NCBI GenBank assembly: GCA_018882545.1
Contig: VERS01000176.1
Span: 1 to 5,599 of the forward strand
Direction of reading: 5' to 3'
DNA: 5,599 nucleotides
Source of the DNA: Mycobacterium sp.
GTDB lineage: Bacteria > Actinomycetota > Actinomycetes > Mycobacteriales > Mycobacteriaceae
Each line of letters starts with the position of its first letter. Position 1 is the stretch's first letter. The position numbers and the translations under genes were made by a program. Below the pieces are notes generated by a model. The model worked only from the letters and a program-made list of their open reading frames with translations, was not told the origin of the DNA and did not search any database. Shown here piece after piece: positions 1-5,416 of the stretch.

Positions 1-1
1 G

Positions 2-646
2 GTCAAGGTGGCCGTGCGCAACGGCGAGTCGCTGGGCCTGGACATCGACGGCCGGGTCGCCGACGCCGAGGGCATCCCCTATCCCGACGACACCTTCGAC
101 CTGGTGGTCGGTCATGCGGTGCTGCACCACATCCCCGACGTGGAGAAATCGCTACGCGAGGTGGTGCGGGTGCTGCGGCCCGGCGGGCGGTTCGTCTTCG
201 CCGGTGAGCCGACGACGGTCGGGAACGGCTACGCCCGCAACCTGTCCACCCTGACCTGGCGGGCGGCCACCACCGCCACCCGGCTGCCGGGCCTGCGTGG
301 CTGGCGCCGTCCGCAGGCGGAACTGGACGAGTCCTCCCGCGCGGCGGCACTGGAGGCCGTGGTGGATCTGCACACCTTCGACCCGGCCGATCTGGAGCGG
401 ATGGCCCGCAACGCCGGTGCTGCCGAAGTGACAACCGCAACAACCGAATTCACCGCGGCCATGTTGGGCTGGCCACTGCGCACGTTCGAGGCGGCCGTGC
501 CGCCCGGGAAACTGGGCTGGGGCTGGGCCAGATTCGCCTTCACCAGCTGGACGACCCTGAGCTGGGTGGACAACAACCTGTGGCGCCGGGTGGTGCCCAA
601 ATCTTGGTATTACAACGTCATGATCACCGGGGTCAAACCCTCCTGA
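2..646 (+). CDS. Class I SAM-dependent methyltransferase, Rv3038c-like (5' truncated by window edge)
   Basis: The reading frame is open to the left edge, so the N-terminus, including the glycine-rich SAM-binding motif I, lies outside the window; 214 codons remain. Numbering from the first full codon, residues 21-46 form the Methyltransf_11 post-I/motif II region: D21-A-E-G, P28-D-D-x-F-D33, then H38-A-V-L-H-H-I-P-D46. Residues 56-70 give the motif III strand (RVLRPGGRFVFAGEP). The remaining ~140 residues have no motif I can name and end in a Trp-rich segment (NNLWRR...KSWYYNVM). The GTG at position 8 is only an internal Val codon, because the frame continues upstream and motif I must precede it. 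The substrate cannot be read from sequence. Its position next to the MGLP-associated genes makes a sugar or lipid O-methyltransferase possible, but this is inference. It overlaps the next gene and is probably co-transcribed with it. Confidence 0.9.
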   Translation, partial: VKVAVRNGESLGLDIDGRVADAEGIPYPDDTFDLVVGHAVLHHIPDVEKSLREVVRVLRPGGRFVFAGEPTTVGNGYARNLSTLTWRAATTATRLPGLRGWRRPQAELDESSRAAALEAVVDLHTFDPADLERMARNAGAAEVTTATTEFTAAMLGWPLRTFEAAVPPGKLGWGWARFAFTSWTTLSWVDNNLWRRVVPKSWYYNVMITGVKPS

Positions 647-1827
647 GTTTCACCCTCGCCGATGTCGCCTACCTGACCAGCGACGCCGGGACGGCCGCGC
701 TGGCCGAGGTGGCGCGGTTCGGGCTCACCGAGGCCACCCTGCTCGCCGACGTCGCCGCGGTCCGGGACCGCTACGCCGAACACGCCGTCGTGCTGGTGCA
801 GACCACCCGGCTGCGGCGGCGGGCCGCGGTGAAGTTCGCCGGACTGGCCCAGGTGTCCTCGTGGCTGTTCACCGACGACGCGCTGCAGCAGGCCACCACG
901 GCGGCGGTCGCCGGGCATCGGGCCGCCCGGCTGGCCGGGCAGGTGGTGCACGACGCGACCTGCTCGGTCGGCACCGAACTGGCCGCCCTGCGCCACACTG
1001 CGGCCTACCTGATGGGCAGCGACCTCGACCCGGTCCGGCTGGCCATGGCCCGGCACAACGTGGCCGATGTGCCCCTGGTCCGCGCCGACGCGCTGGCCCC
1101 GGTCAGCCGTGCCGCGGTCGTACTGCTGGATCCGGCGCGCCGTGCGGGCGGCCGGCGCCGCTTCGACCCGCGCGCCTACACCCCGCCGCTGGATGAACTC
1201 GCGGAGGCTTACCGGGGCCGGACCACCGTGGTCAAGTGCGCCCCCGGGATCGACTTCGCCGCGGTGCGCGGGTTGGGGTTCGACGGGGAGATCGAGGTGA
1301 CCTCGGCCGGGGGATCGGTGCGGGAGGCCTGTCTGTGGGCCCCGGCGCTGTCGCAGCCCGGGGTACGGCGGCGGGCCAGCGTGCTGGGCGACGACCTGCG
1401 CGCACCCGAGCAGCTCACCGACGCCGACCCCGATGACTGCCGCACCGGCGCCCCCGGCCGCTGGATCGTCGACCCGGACGGCGCGGTGGTGCGGGCCGGA
1501 CTGGTCGGTCACTACGGCACCCGGCACGGTCTTTGGCAGCTCGATCCCGACATCGCCTATCTCACCGGGGACCGGCTGCCGGCCGGGGTTCGCGGCTTCG
1601 AGATCATCGACCGGCTCCCGCTTCGGGAATCGGTTCTGCGGCAGGCGCTTTCGACTCATGACTGCGGATCGTTGGAGATCCTGGTCCGCGGGGTGGATGT
1701 CGACCCCGATGCGTTGCGCCGTCGGCTGCGACCGGCCGGCACGCAGGCCCTGGCGCTGGTGATCACGCGTCTGGGTGCCGGCGCGGCCGCCCGCGCGTCG
1801 GCCTTCCTGTGCCGGCCGTCCCGGTAG
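643..1827 (+). CDS. THUMP-like domain class I SAM methyltransferase, Rv3037c-like
   Basis: A protein of about 394 residues with a Rossmann methyltransferase core. Numbered from 643, motif I is D104-A-T-C-S-V-G110, in place of the usual DxxCGxG. The acidic end of beta-2 is D127-L-D129-P. Motif II is around R147-A-D149, and the catalytic-loop motif is V-V-L-L-D163-P-A-R-R167. The C-terminus (about 336-394) contains L344-E-I-L-V-R-G350 followed by DVDPDALRRRL, which fits the Pfam THUMP-like domain. That family and the DPxR-type motif suggest a nucleic-acid or base substrate, although M. tuberculosis Rv3037c has been proposed as an MGLP methyltransferase. The start is uncertain. CTG at 643 gives a 4-nt CTGA overlap with the upstream stop. 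GTG at 580 has a GGTGGA 9-10 nt upstream but would overlap the conserved tail of the previous gene by 67 nt; TTG at 604 is also in frame. The stop is certain. Translational coupling with the upstream gene is likely. Confidence 0.88.
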   Translation: MSFTLADVAYLTSDAGTAALAEVARFGLTEATLLADVAAVRDRYAEHAVVLVQTTRLRRRAAVKFAGLAQVSSWLFTDDALQQATTAAVAGHRAARLAGQVVHDATCSVGTELAALRHTAAYLMGSDLDPVRLAMARHNVADVPLVRADALAPVSRAAVVLLDPARRAGGRRRFDPRAYTPPLDELAEAYRGRTTVVKCAPGIDFAAVRGLGFDGEIEVTSAGGSVREACLWAPALSQPGVRRRASVLGDDLRAPEQLTDADPDDCRTGAPGRWIVDPDGAVVRAGLVGHYGTRHGLWQLDPDIAYLTGDRLPAGVRGFEIIDRLPLRESVLRQALSTHDCGSLEILVRGVDVDPDALRRRLRPAGTQALALVITRLGAGAAARASAFLCRPSR

Positions 1828-1830
1828 GCT
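1825..1830 (+). promoter_or_regulatory. Predicted -10 hexamer TAGGCT for a leaderless transcript
   Basis: TAGGCT fits the mycobacterial TANNNT -10 consensus and ends 7 nt before the ATG at 1838, so transcription would begin at or next to the A of the start codon. The first three bases are also the TAG stop codon of the upstream methyltransferase gene. No clear -35 element is visible, which is normal in this group. The lack of a Shine-Dalgarno sequence before 1838 supports leaderless expression. This is a sequence prediction without transcript data. Confidence 0.6.
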
Positions 1831-1837
1831 GACCGGC

Positions 1838-2506
1838 ATGCGCATCGCGATCGCCGCGGCCCTGCTCTGCGCCGCCCTGACGGCGCCGCCGGCGTCGGGC
1901 GCACCGGATGCCTGCGCCGGGTTCGGCGGGTTCATCGAGGCCTCCGGACAGTGCCGCGTCCAGGCCAGTGCTGCTGACTACACGATGGATCTCAGTTTCC
2001 CCCTGGACTATCCGGACATCGAGGCGGTCGTCAGTTACCTCACCGAGACCCGGGATGGCTTCGTCAGCGTCGCCCAGACACCGGACACCCGGGAGGTGAC
2101 CCACCAATTGGATGTCACCGCCGAGTCGTTCCGGTCCGCTCGCACCCACAGTGTGGTGCTGACCCTGTTCCAGGACCTCGGCGGCGCCCACCCGACGGCC
2201 TGGTACAAATCGTTCACCTACGATCTGGGCCGGAACCGCCCGGTCACCTTCGACACCCTGTTCGCCGCCGGCGCAAAGCCGTTGGACACCGTCTTCCCGA
2301 TCGTGCAGCAGACCCTGGAGGCCCAGACCGGTCTGCCCGGCAGCATTTCGTCCGACGCCGGCCATGATCCCGCGCACTACCAGAACTTCGCGGTCAGCGA
2401 CGAAGCGGTGATTTTCTTCTTCGGTCGCGCCGAACTGCTTCCCTCCTACGCCGGTGAGACCTCAGTCGCGGTGCCGCGCAACGCCATTCCACCGCTGCAG
2501 GTCTAG
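1838..2506 (+). CDS. Secreted DUF3298/RsiV-domain protein, Rv3036c (TB22.2)-like
   Basis: A 222-residue exported protein. Residues 1-22 are a Sec signal peptide: MR, a hydrophobic Ala/Leu core, then PPASGA, with cleavage likely after G21 or A22. Two cysteines shortly after the cleavage site (C26, C39) could form a disulfide, as in MPT64-like secreted proteins. The C-terminal part from about residue 120 fits DUF3298: WYKSFTYDLG, PVTFDTLF (135-142), then YQNFAVSDEAVIFFF and the YAGETSVAVP strand. The M. tuberculosis counterpart belongs to the MPT64/TB22.2 family and, as I recall, has been reported as a cell-wall-associated esterase. I cannot assign catalytic residues here. ATG at 1838 is chosen because it starts the signal peptide and sits 7 nt after a TAGGCT hexamer; upstream extension of the frame lacks a signal peptide and overlaps the previous gene. 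The gap to the upstream gene is 10 nt. The stop lies in the same CTAG as that of the convergent lipoprotein gene. Confidence 0.9.
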   Translation: MRIAIAAALLCAALTAPPASGAPDACAGFGGFIEASGQCRVQASAADYTMDLSFPLDYPDIEAVVSYLTETRDGFVSVAQTPDTREVTHQLDVTAESFRSARTHSVVLTLFQDLGGAHPTAWYKSFTYDLGRNRPVTFDTLFAAGAKPLDTVFPIVQQTLEAQTGLPGSISSDAGHDPAHYQNFAVSDEAVIFFFGRAELLPSYAGETSVAVPRNAIPPLQV

Positions 2507-3798
2507 GCTGGGGCGAAGCTGTAGACCTGACCGGCACTGGTGGCCGCGACCACCCGACGGTCGAAACCCACTGACACCCCGACCGGGAACCCGCCGGCCT
2601 CCGGAAGCGGGTAGCTGTTGAGGGTGCGCCCGTCGTCGGCGGGGTCGAAGACCAGCAGGGCCAACCGCGCGGCTCCGTCTGCCACCACCGTGTAGGCCAC
2701 CTGCGGCCCGGCCTGACTCGAACTCGACAGCGGAATCACGTCGTCGCGGCGCCACACCACCTCGGCGCTGCCGCCGGAATCCCTGATCCCCACCAGCCGG
2801 GTGTCCGGTCCGCCGCCGGCGACGATCAACCCGCCGGGCGCCACCGACGGGGGTGTCTGCGGCTGGAAGCCGAGGGGTAGTGACCATTTCGCCGTTCCGT
2901 CCGTGCTGTTCAGTGCCCAAAGCGCGCGGTCACGGCCGTTGACGTACACCGTCTGGCCGTCGGCGGAGAACACCGGGCTGCCCAGCACACCGGCGCCGAC
3001 CGCATCGCTGGTCCACTCCCGGGTCAGCACGGCCGGCCGGCCGGGCTGGTAGCGGAGCGCGGTCAGCACCGAGGCCCTGGCCCCGGGCTGCCACACCCCG
3101 ACCACCGCGAGACCACTGGCCGCCGAGAAGGCCGGCGCGGCGGGCACCGGGCAGCCCGGCAGCGACTGCGGACAGTCGGCGATCCCGCGGGTGGCGTCGG
3201 TCGGGTCGACGCCGTCGACCAGATCCACCGGCGTACCGGTCACCACGCCCCGGTGGGAGTCGAACACCAGCACCTGACCCAGATGCGTCACCACCAGCAG
3301 GTGACCGGCGTCCAGGAAGCGCGCCGTGGTGGGCATCCCGATGACGTTGGTGCGCCAGCGCACCCACTGGGTGGGCGGGTAGGACAGCATCAGGCCGGGC
3401 TGGCCGATGTAGAGGTTGTCGAAGCCGTCGAACAGCGGGCCGGAGAAGCCGCCGCCGAGCACCATGCGGGTACACCAGCGCTGCCGGCCGTTGTTGTCGT
3501 TCTCCCACACCATCAGCGAGCAGCCGCCGGCGGTCTGCCCGTTGACCGCCAGGTAGCCGTCACCGCCGAGCGCCGCGGCCGCGCCGAGCTCGCCCTTGAC
3601 CGAGCGGGTCCAGGCCAGCGCCAGCGCCGAGGCCCCGTCGGTGGCGGTGTAGCTGCTGTTGGCGGCGTCGGCGTACTGGGCCGACCAGCCGCGGGCGGCG
3701 ATCGAGTCCACCCAGTCGTCGGTGTTGCCGCAGCCGCCGAGCACCAGCGCGACCGACGCAAAGGCGAGTGCCCGCCGCAGCATCGCTGTCCTGACCAT
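2503..3798 (-). CDS. PQQ-like beta-propeller lipoprotein, Rv3035-like
   Basis: A 431-residue predicted lipoprotein. The N-terminus has two arginines (R8, R9), a hydrophobic stretch and a lipobox L20-G-G-C23, so Cys23 would be lipidated and the protein anchored outside the membrane. The rest is beta-rich with PQQ/quinoprotein-like blades. The clearest is at about 284-305 (VYVNGRDRALWALN, then DGTAKW); weaker ones are at about 77-110, 124-150, 165-190 and 415-431 (AGQVYSFAPA). Such propellers usually act as binding or scaffold domains, and no enzymatic residues are recognised. Cys93, Cys109, Cys209 and Cys216 could form disulfides in the periplasm. Two starts are possible. ATG at 3798 lies 7 nt after a TAGTCT hexamer (leaderless). 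ATG at 3783 has AGGA about 6 nt upstream and gives a tidy 18-residue signal peptide. I prefer 3798 by the promoter. The gene is divergent from the SDR and convergent with the DUF3298 gene. The propeller assignment is firm; the function is unknown. Confidence 0.88.
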   Translation of the reverse strand: MVRTAMLRRALAFASVALVLGGCGNTDDWVDSIAARGWSAQYADAANSSYTATDGASALALAWTRSVKGELGAAAALGGDGYLAVNGQTAGGCSLMVWENDNNGRQRWCTRMVLGGGFSGPLFDGFDNLYIGQPGLMLSYPPTQWVRWRTNVIGMPTTARFLDAGHLLVVTHLGQVLVFDSHRGVVTGTPVDLVDGVDPTDATRGIADCPQSLPGCPVPAAPAFSAASGLAVVGVWQPGARASVLTALRYQPGRPAVLTREWTSDAVGAGVLGSPVFSADGQTVYVNGRDRALWALNSTDGTAKWSLPLGFQPQTPPSVAPGGLIVAGGGPDTRLVGIRDSGGSAEVVWRRDDVIPLSSSSQAGPQVAYTVVADGAARLALLVFDPADDGRTLNSYPLPEAGGFPVGVSVGFDRRVVAATSAGQVYSFAPA

Positions 3799-3805
3799 CC
3801 AGGGG

Positions 3806-3811
3806 AGACTA
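3806..3811 (-). promoter_or_regulatory. Predicted -10 hexamer TAGTCT for the leaderless lipoprotein transcript
   Basis: On the minus strand the hexamer TAGTCT (TANNNT) is followed by 7 nt (CCCCTGG) and then the ATG at 3798, so a transcript starting at that A would have no leader. There is no Shine-Dalgarno-like sequence before this ATG. The 7-mer CAGCCGT directly abuts the hexamer on its upstream side and recurs at the opposing promoter. No -35 is evident. Confidence 0.55.
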
Positions 3812-3858
3812 ACGGCTGGCCGCGACCGGCCCGCTGGAATACCTGCAGAGGCAGCCGT
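3812..3858. repeat. Inverted repeat flanked by the two divergent -10 hexamers; possible shared operator
   Basis: ACGGCTG at 3812-3818 and CAGCCGT at 3852-3858 are perfect 7-bp inverted copies separated by 33 nt, with arm centres 40 bp apart. Seen from each promoter, the same CAGCCGT lies immediately upstream of the -10: directly adjacent on the minus strand and 2 nt away on the plus strand. This placement would let one regulator act on both genes. However, 7 bp in G+C-rich DNA can arise by chance, and no regulator gene lies in the window. Confidence 0.35.
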
Positions 3859-3860
3859 CC

Positions 3861-3866
3861 TAAGCT
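3861..3866 (+). promoter_or_regulatory. Predicted -10 hexamer TAAGCT for the leaderless SDR-acyltransferase transcript
   Basis: TAAGCT matches TANNNT and ends 7 nt before the GTG at 3874, which predicts a leaderless mRNA beginning at the G of that codon. The nearest purine-rich stretch (AGAGG near 3847) is over 20 nt from the start, too far to act as a ribosome binding site. No recognisable -35 is present. This promoter would also serve the acyltransferase gene downstream. Confidence 0.6.
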
Positions 3867-3873
3867 CTGGCTT

Positions 3874-4650
3874 GTGGAACTCAACGGAGCTAGTGCAATC
3901 GTCACCGGCGGCGCCTCGGGCATCGGCGCGGCCACCGCCCGTCAACTGGCTGATCTCGGCGCCCGCGTCGTCATCGCCGATATGCAGGCCGAGCGGGGGG
4001 AGGCCCTCGCCAAGGAGATCGGCGGGGTGTTCGTCGCCGTTGATGTGACCAACACCGATCAGATCATCGACGCGGTCAACGCCGCGATGGACCTGGGCCC
4101 GCTGCGGGCGCTGGTCAACTCCGCGGGGGTGGGCTGGGCGCAGCGCACCATCGGCAAGGACGGCGAATTCGCCTCCGCCCACGACCTCGACCTCTACAAG
4201 AAGGTCCTGATGATCAACCTCGTCGGCACCTTCGACTGCATCCGCATCGCGGCCACCGCGATGAGCCGACTCGAGCCCACCGCCACCGGTGAGCGCGGTG
4301 CGATCGTGAACATGACCAGCGTCGCGGCCTTCGACGGGCAGATCGGCCAGGCCGCGTACTCGTCGTCCAAGGGCGGTGTCGTGGGTATGACGCTCCCGGT
4401 GGCCCGCGACCTCGCCGCGGTGGGGATCCGGGTCAACACCGTGGCGCCGGGCCTGATCGACACCCCTATCTACGGTGAGGGCGAACACGCCGAAGCCTTC
4501 AAGGCCAAGCTCGGCCAGTCGGTGCTGTTCCCGCACCGCCTCGGCAAGCCGGAGGAACTCGCGTCGATGGTCATCGAACTGATCACCAACTCCTATATGA
4601 ACGCCGAGGTCGTCCGGGTCGACGGCGGCATCCGGATGCCCCCGAAGTAA
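3874..4650 (+). CDS. Short-chain dehydrogenase/reductase, HSD10 (3-hydroxyacyl-CoA dehydrogenase type 2)-like
   Basis: A 258-residue cytosolic oxidoreductase of normal classical-SDR length with a complete set of motifs: cofactor loop T11-G-G-A-S-G-I-G18; acidic D36 at the end of beta-2, which favours NAD(H) over NADP(H); D57-V; N82-S-A-G85 (variant of NNAG); and the catalytic tetrad N115, S149, Y162, K166. P192-G193 follow. The stretch from S149 to about 195 (SVAAFDGQIGQAAY, KGGVVGMTLPVARDL) and the C-terminal VVRVDGGIRMPPK closely resemble HSD17B10-type enzymes. Those oxidise 3-hydroxyacyl-CoAs, including 2-methyl-3-hydroxybutyryl-CoA from isoleucine breakdown. The exact substrate here is inferred. 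GTG at 3874 is chosen because it starts directly at the first SDR beta-strand and sits 7 nt after a TAAGCT hexamer. The acyltransferase gene follows after 4 nt, so the two are probably one operon. I do not recall an SDR at this place in M. tuberculosis. Confidence 0.93.
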   Translation: MELNGASAIVTGGASGIGAATARQLADLGARVVIADMQAERGEALAKEIGGVFVAVDVTNTDQIIDAVNAAMDLGPLRALVNSAGVGWAQRTIGKDGEFASAHDLDLYKKVLMINLVGTFDCIRIAATAMSRLEPTATGERGAIVNMTSVAAFDGQIGQAAYSSSKGGVVGMTLPVARDLAAVGIRVNTVAPGLIDTPIYGEGEHAEAFKAKLGQSVLFPHRLGKPEELASMVIELITNSYMNAEVVRVDGGIRMPPK

Positions 4651-4654
4651 CGCC

Positions 4655-5392
4655 ATGACCAGCATGTGGGGTGCGCCGATCCATAAGCGCTGGCGGGGTT
4701 CCCGGCTGCGCGACCCCCGGCAGGCCAAATTCCTCACCGTGGCCTCGCTGCGGTGGGTCATCGCTAACCGGGCCTACACCCCGTGGTACCTGGTGCGCTA
4801 CTGGCGGCTGCTGAAGTTCAAGCTGGCCAACCCGCACGTCATCACCCGCGGCATGGTGTTCCTCGGCAAGGACGTCGAGATCCACGCCACCCCGGAGCTG
4901 GCCCAGCTGGAGATCGGCCGCTGGGTGCACATCGGCGACAAGAACACCATTCGCGCGCATGAGGGTTCGCTGCGACTCGGCGACAAGGTGGTCTTCGGCC
5001 GCGACAACGTCATCAACTGCTATCTCGACATCGAGTTCGGCGACTCCGCGCTGATGGCCGACTGGTGCTACGTCTGCGACTTCGACCATCGGATGGACAA
5101 CATCGAACTGCCCATCAAGGACCAGGGCATCGTCAAAACCCCGGTCCGGATCGGCCCGGACACCTGGATCGCGGCGAAGGTCACCATCCTGCGCGGCACC
5201 CGGATCGGCCGGGGCTGCGTACTGGGCGCGCACGCGGTGGTCAAGGGCGACATCCCGGACTACTCCATCGCCGTCGGCTCCCCGGCCAAGGTGGTCAAGA
5301 ACCGCAAACTGGCCTGGGAAACCTCCGCGGCGCAGCGCGCCGAACTGGCCGCCCACCTCGCCGACATCGAGCGCAAGAAGGCCGCGAAGTAG
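4655..5392 (+). CDS. Left-handed beta-helix (hexapeptide repeat) acyltransferase, Rv3034c-like
   Basis: A 245-residue member of the WbbJ/NodL/LacA-type O-acyltransferase superfamily. Residues 1-65 are basic and rich in Trp and Tyr (RWVIANRAYTPWYLVRYW around 33-50), possibly an amphipathic membrane-contact helix. Hexapeptide coils run from about 68 to 215: LEIGRWVHIGDKNTI, LRLGDKVVFGRDNVI, then VRIGPDTWIAAKVTILRGTRIG and the closing GAHAVVKGDIPDYSIAVGSPAKVVK typical of the family. H145 in the CDFDH loop is the likely catalytic histidine, by analogy with sugar acetyltransferases. Such enzymes transfer acetyl or other short acyl groups from acyl-CoA to sugar hydroxyls. In M. tuberculosis the homologue lies in the proposed MGLP locus and is a candidate for its short-chain ester decoration. 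The start is ATG 4655, 4 nt after the SDR stop; ATG 4664 is an in-frame alternative. There is no strong ribosome binding site, so translation may be coupled to the SDR gene. Confidence 0.9.
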   Translation: MTSMWGAPIHKRWRGSRLRDPRQAKFLTVASLRWVIANRAYTPWYLVRYWRLLKFKLANPHVITRGMVFLGKDVEIHATPELAQLEIGRWVHIGDKNTIRAHEGSLRLGDKVVFGRDNVINCYLDIEFGDSALMADWCYVCDFDHRMDNIELPIKDQGIVKTPVRIGPDTWIAAKVTILRGTRIGRGCVLGAHAVVKGDIPDYSIAVGSPAKVVKNRKLAWETSAAQRAELAAHLADIERKKAAK

Positions 5393-5416
5393 GCCCCTGC
5401 GAAATTCTCGGCGAGG

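Noticed and set aside
8..10. GTG at position 8 as the start of the first methyltransferase
   Set aside because: The frame is open to the window edge, and the SAM-binding motif I must lie upstream of the visible motif II.
610..1935. Minus-strand 441-codon open frame
   Set aside because: It is a shadow of the THUMP-like methyltransferase gene, rich in Gly, Arg and Pro with no recognisable domain, as expected from antisense frames in G+C-rich DNA.
2504..2509. Another plus-strand TAGGCT hexamer
   Set aside because: It is the stop codon plus following bases, with no start codon at the right spacing; it faces into the antisense of the lipoprotein gene. At best it is a cryptic antisense promoter.
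3253..4650. Plus-strand upstream extension of the SDR to 465 codons
   Set aside because: The extra 207 residues are antisense of the lipoprotein gene. The SDR fold starts at 3874, directly after a leaderless promoter.
4664..4666. ATG at 4664 as the acyltransferase start
   Set aside because: Possible, but ATG 4655 gives the tighter 4-nt spacing to the SDR stop, and neither start has a clear ribosome binding site.
2503..4761. Minus-strand reading frame extended to 752 codons, antisense through the SDR
   Set aside because: Only the part from 3798 or 3783 has a signal peptide and propeller; the upstream extension is low-complexity antisense of the well-supported SDR and part of the acyltransferase.
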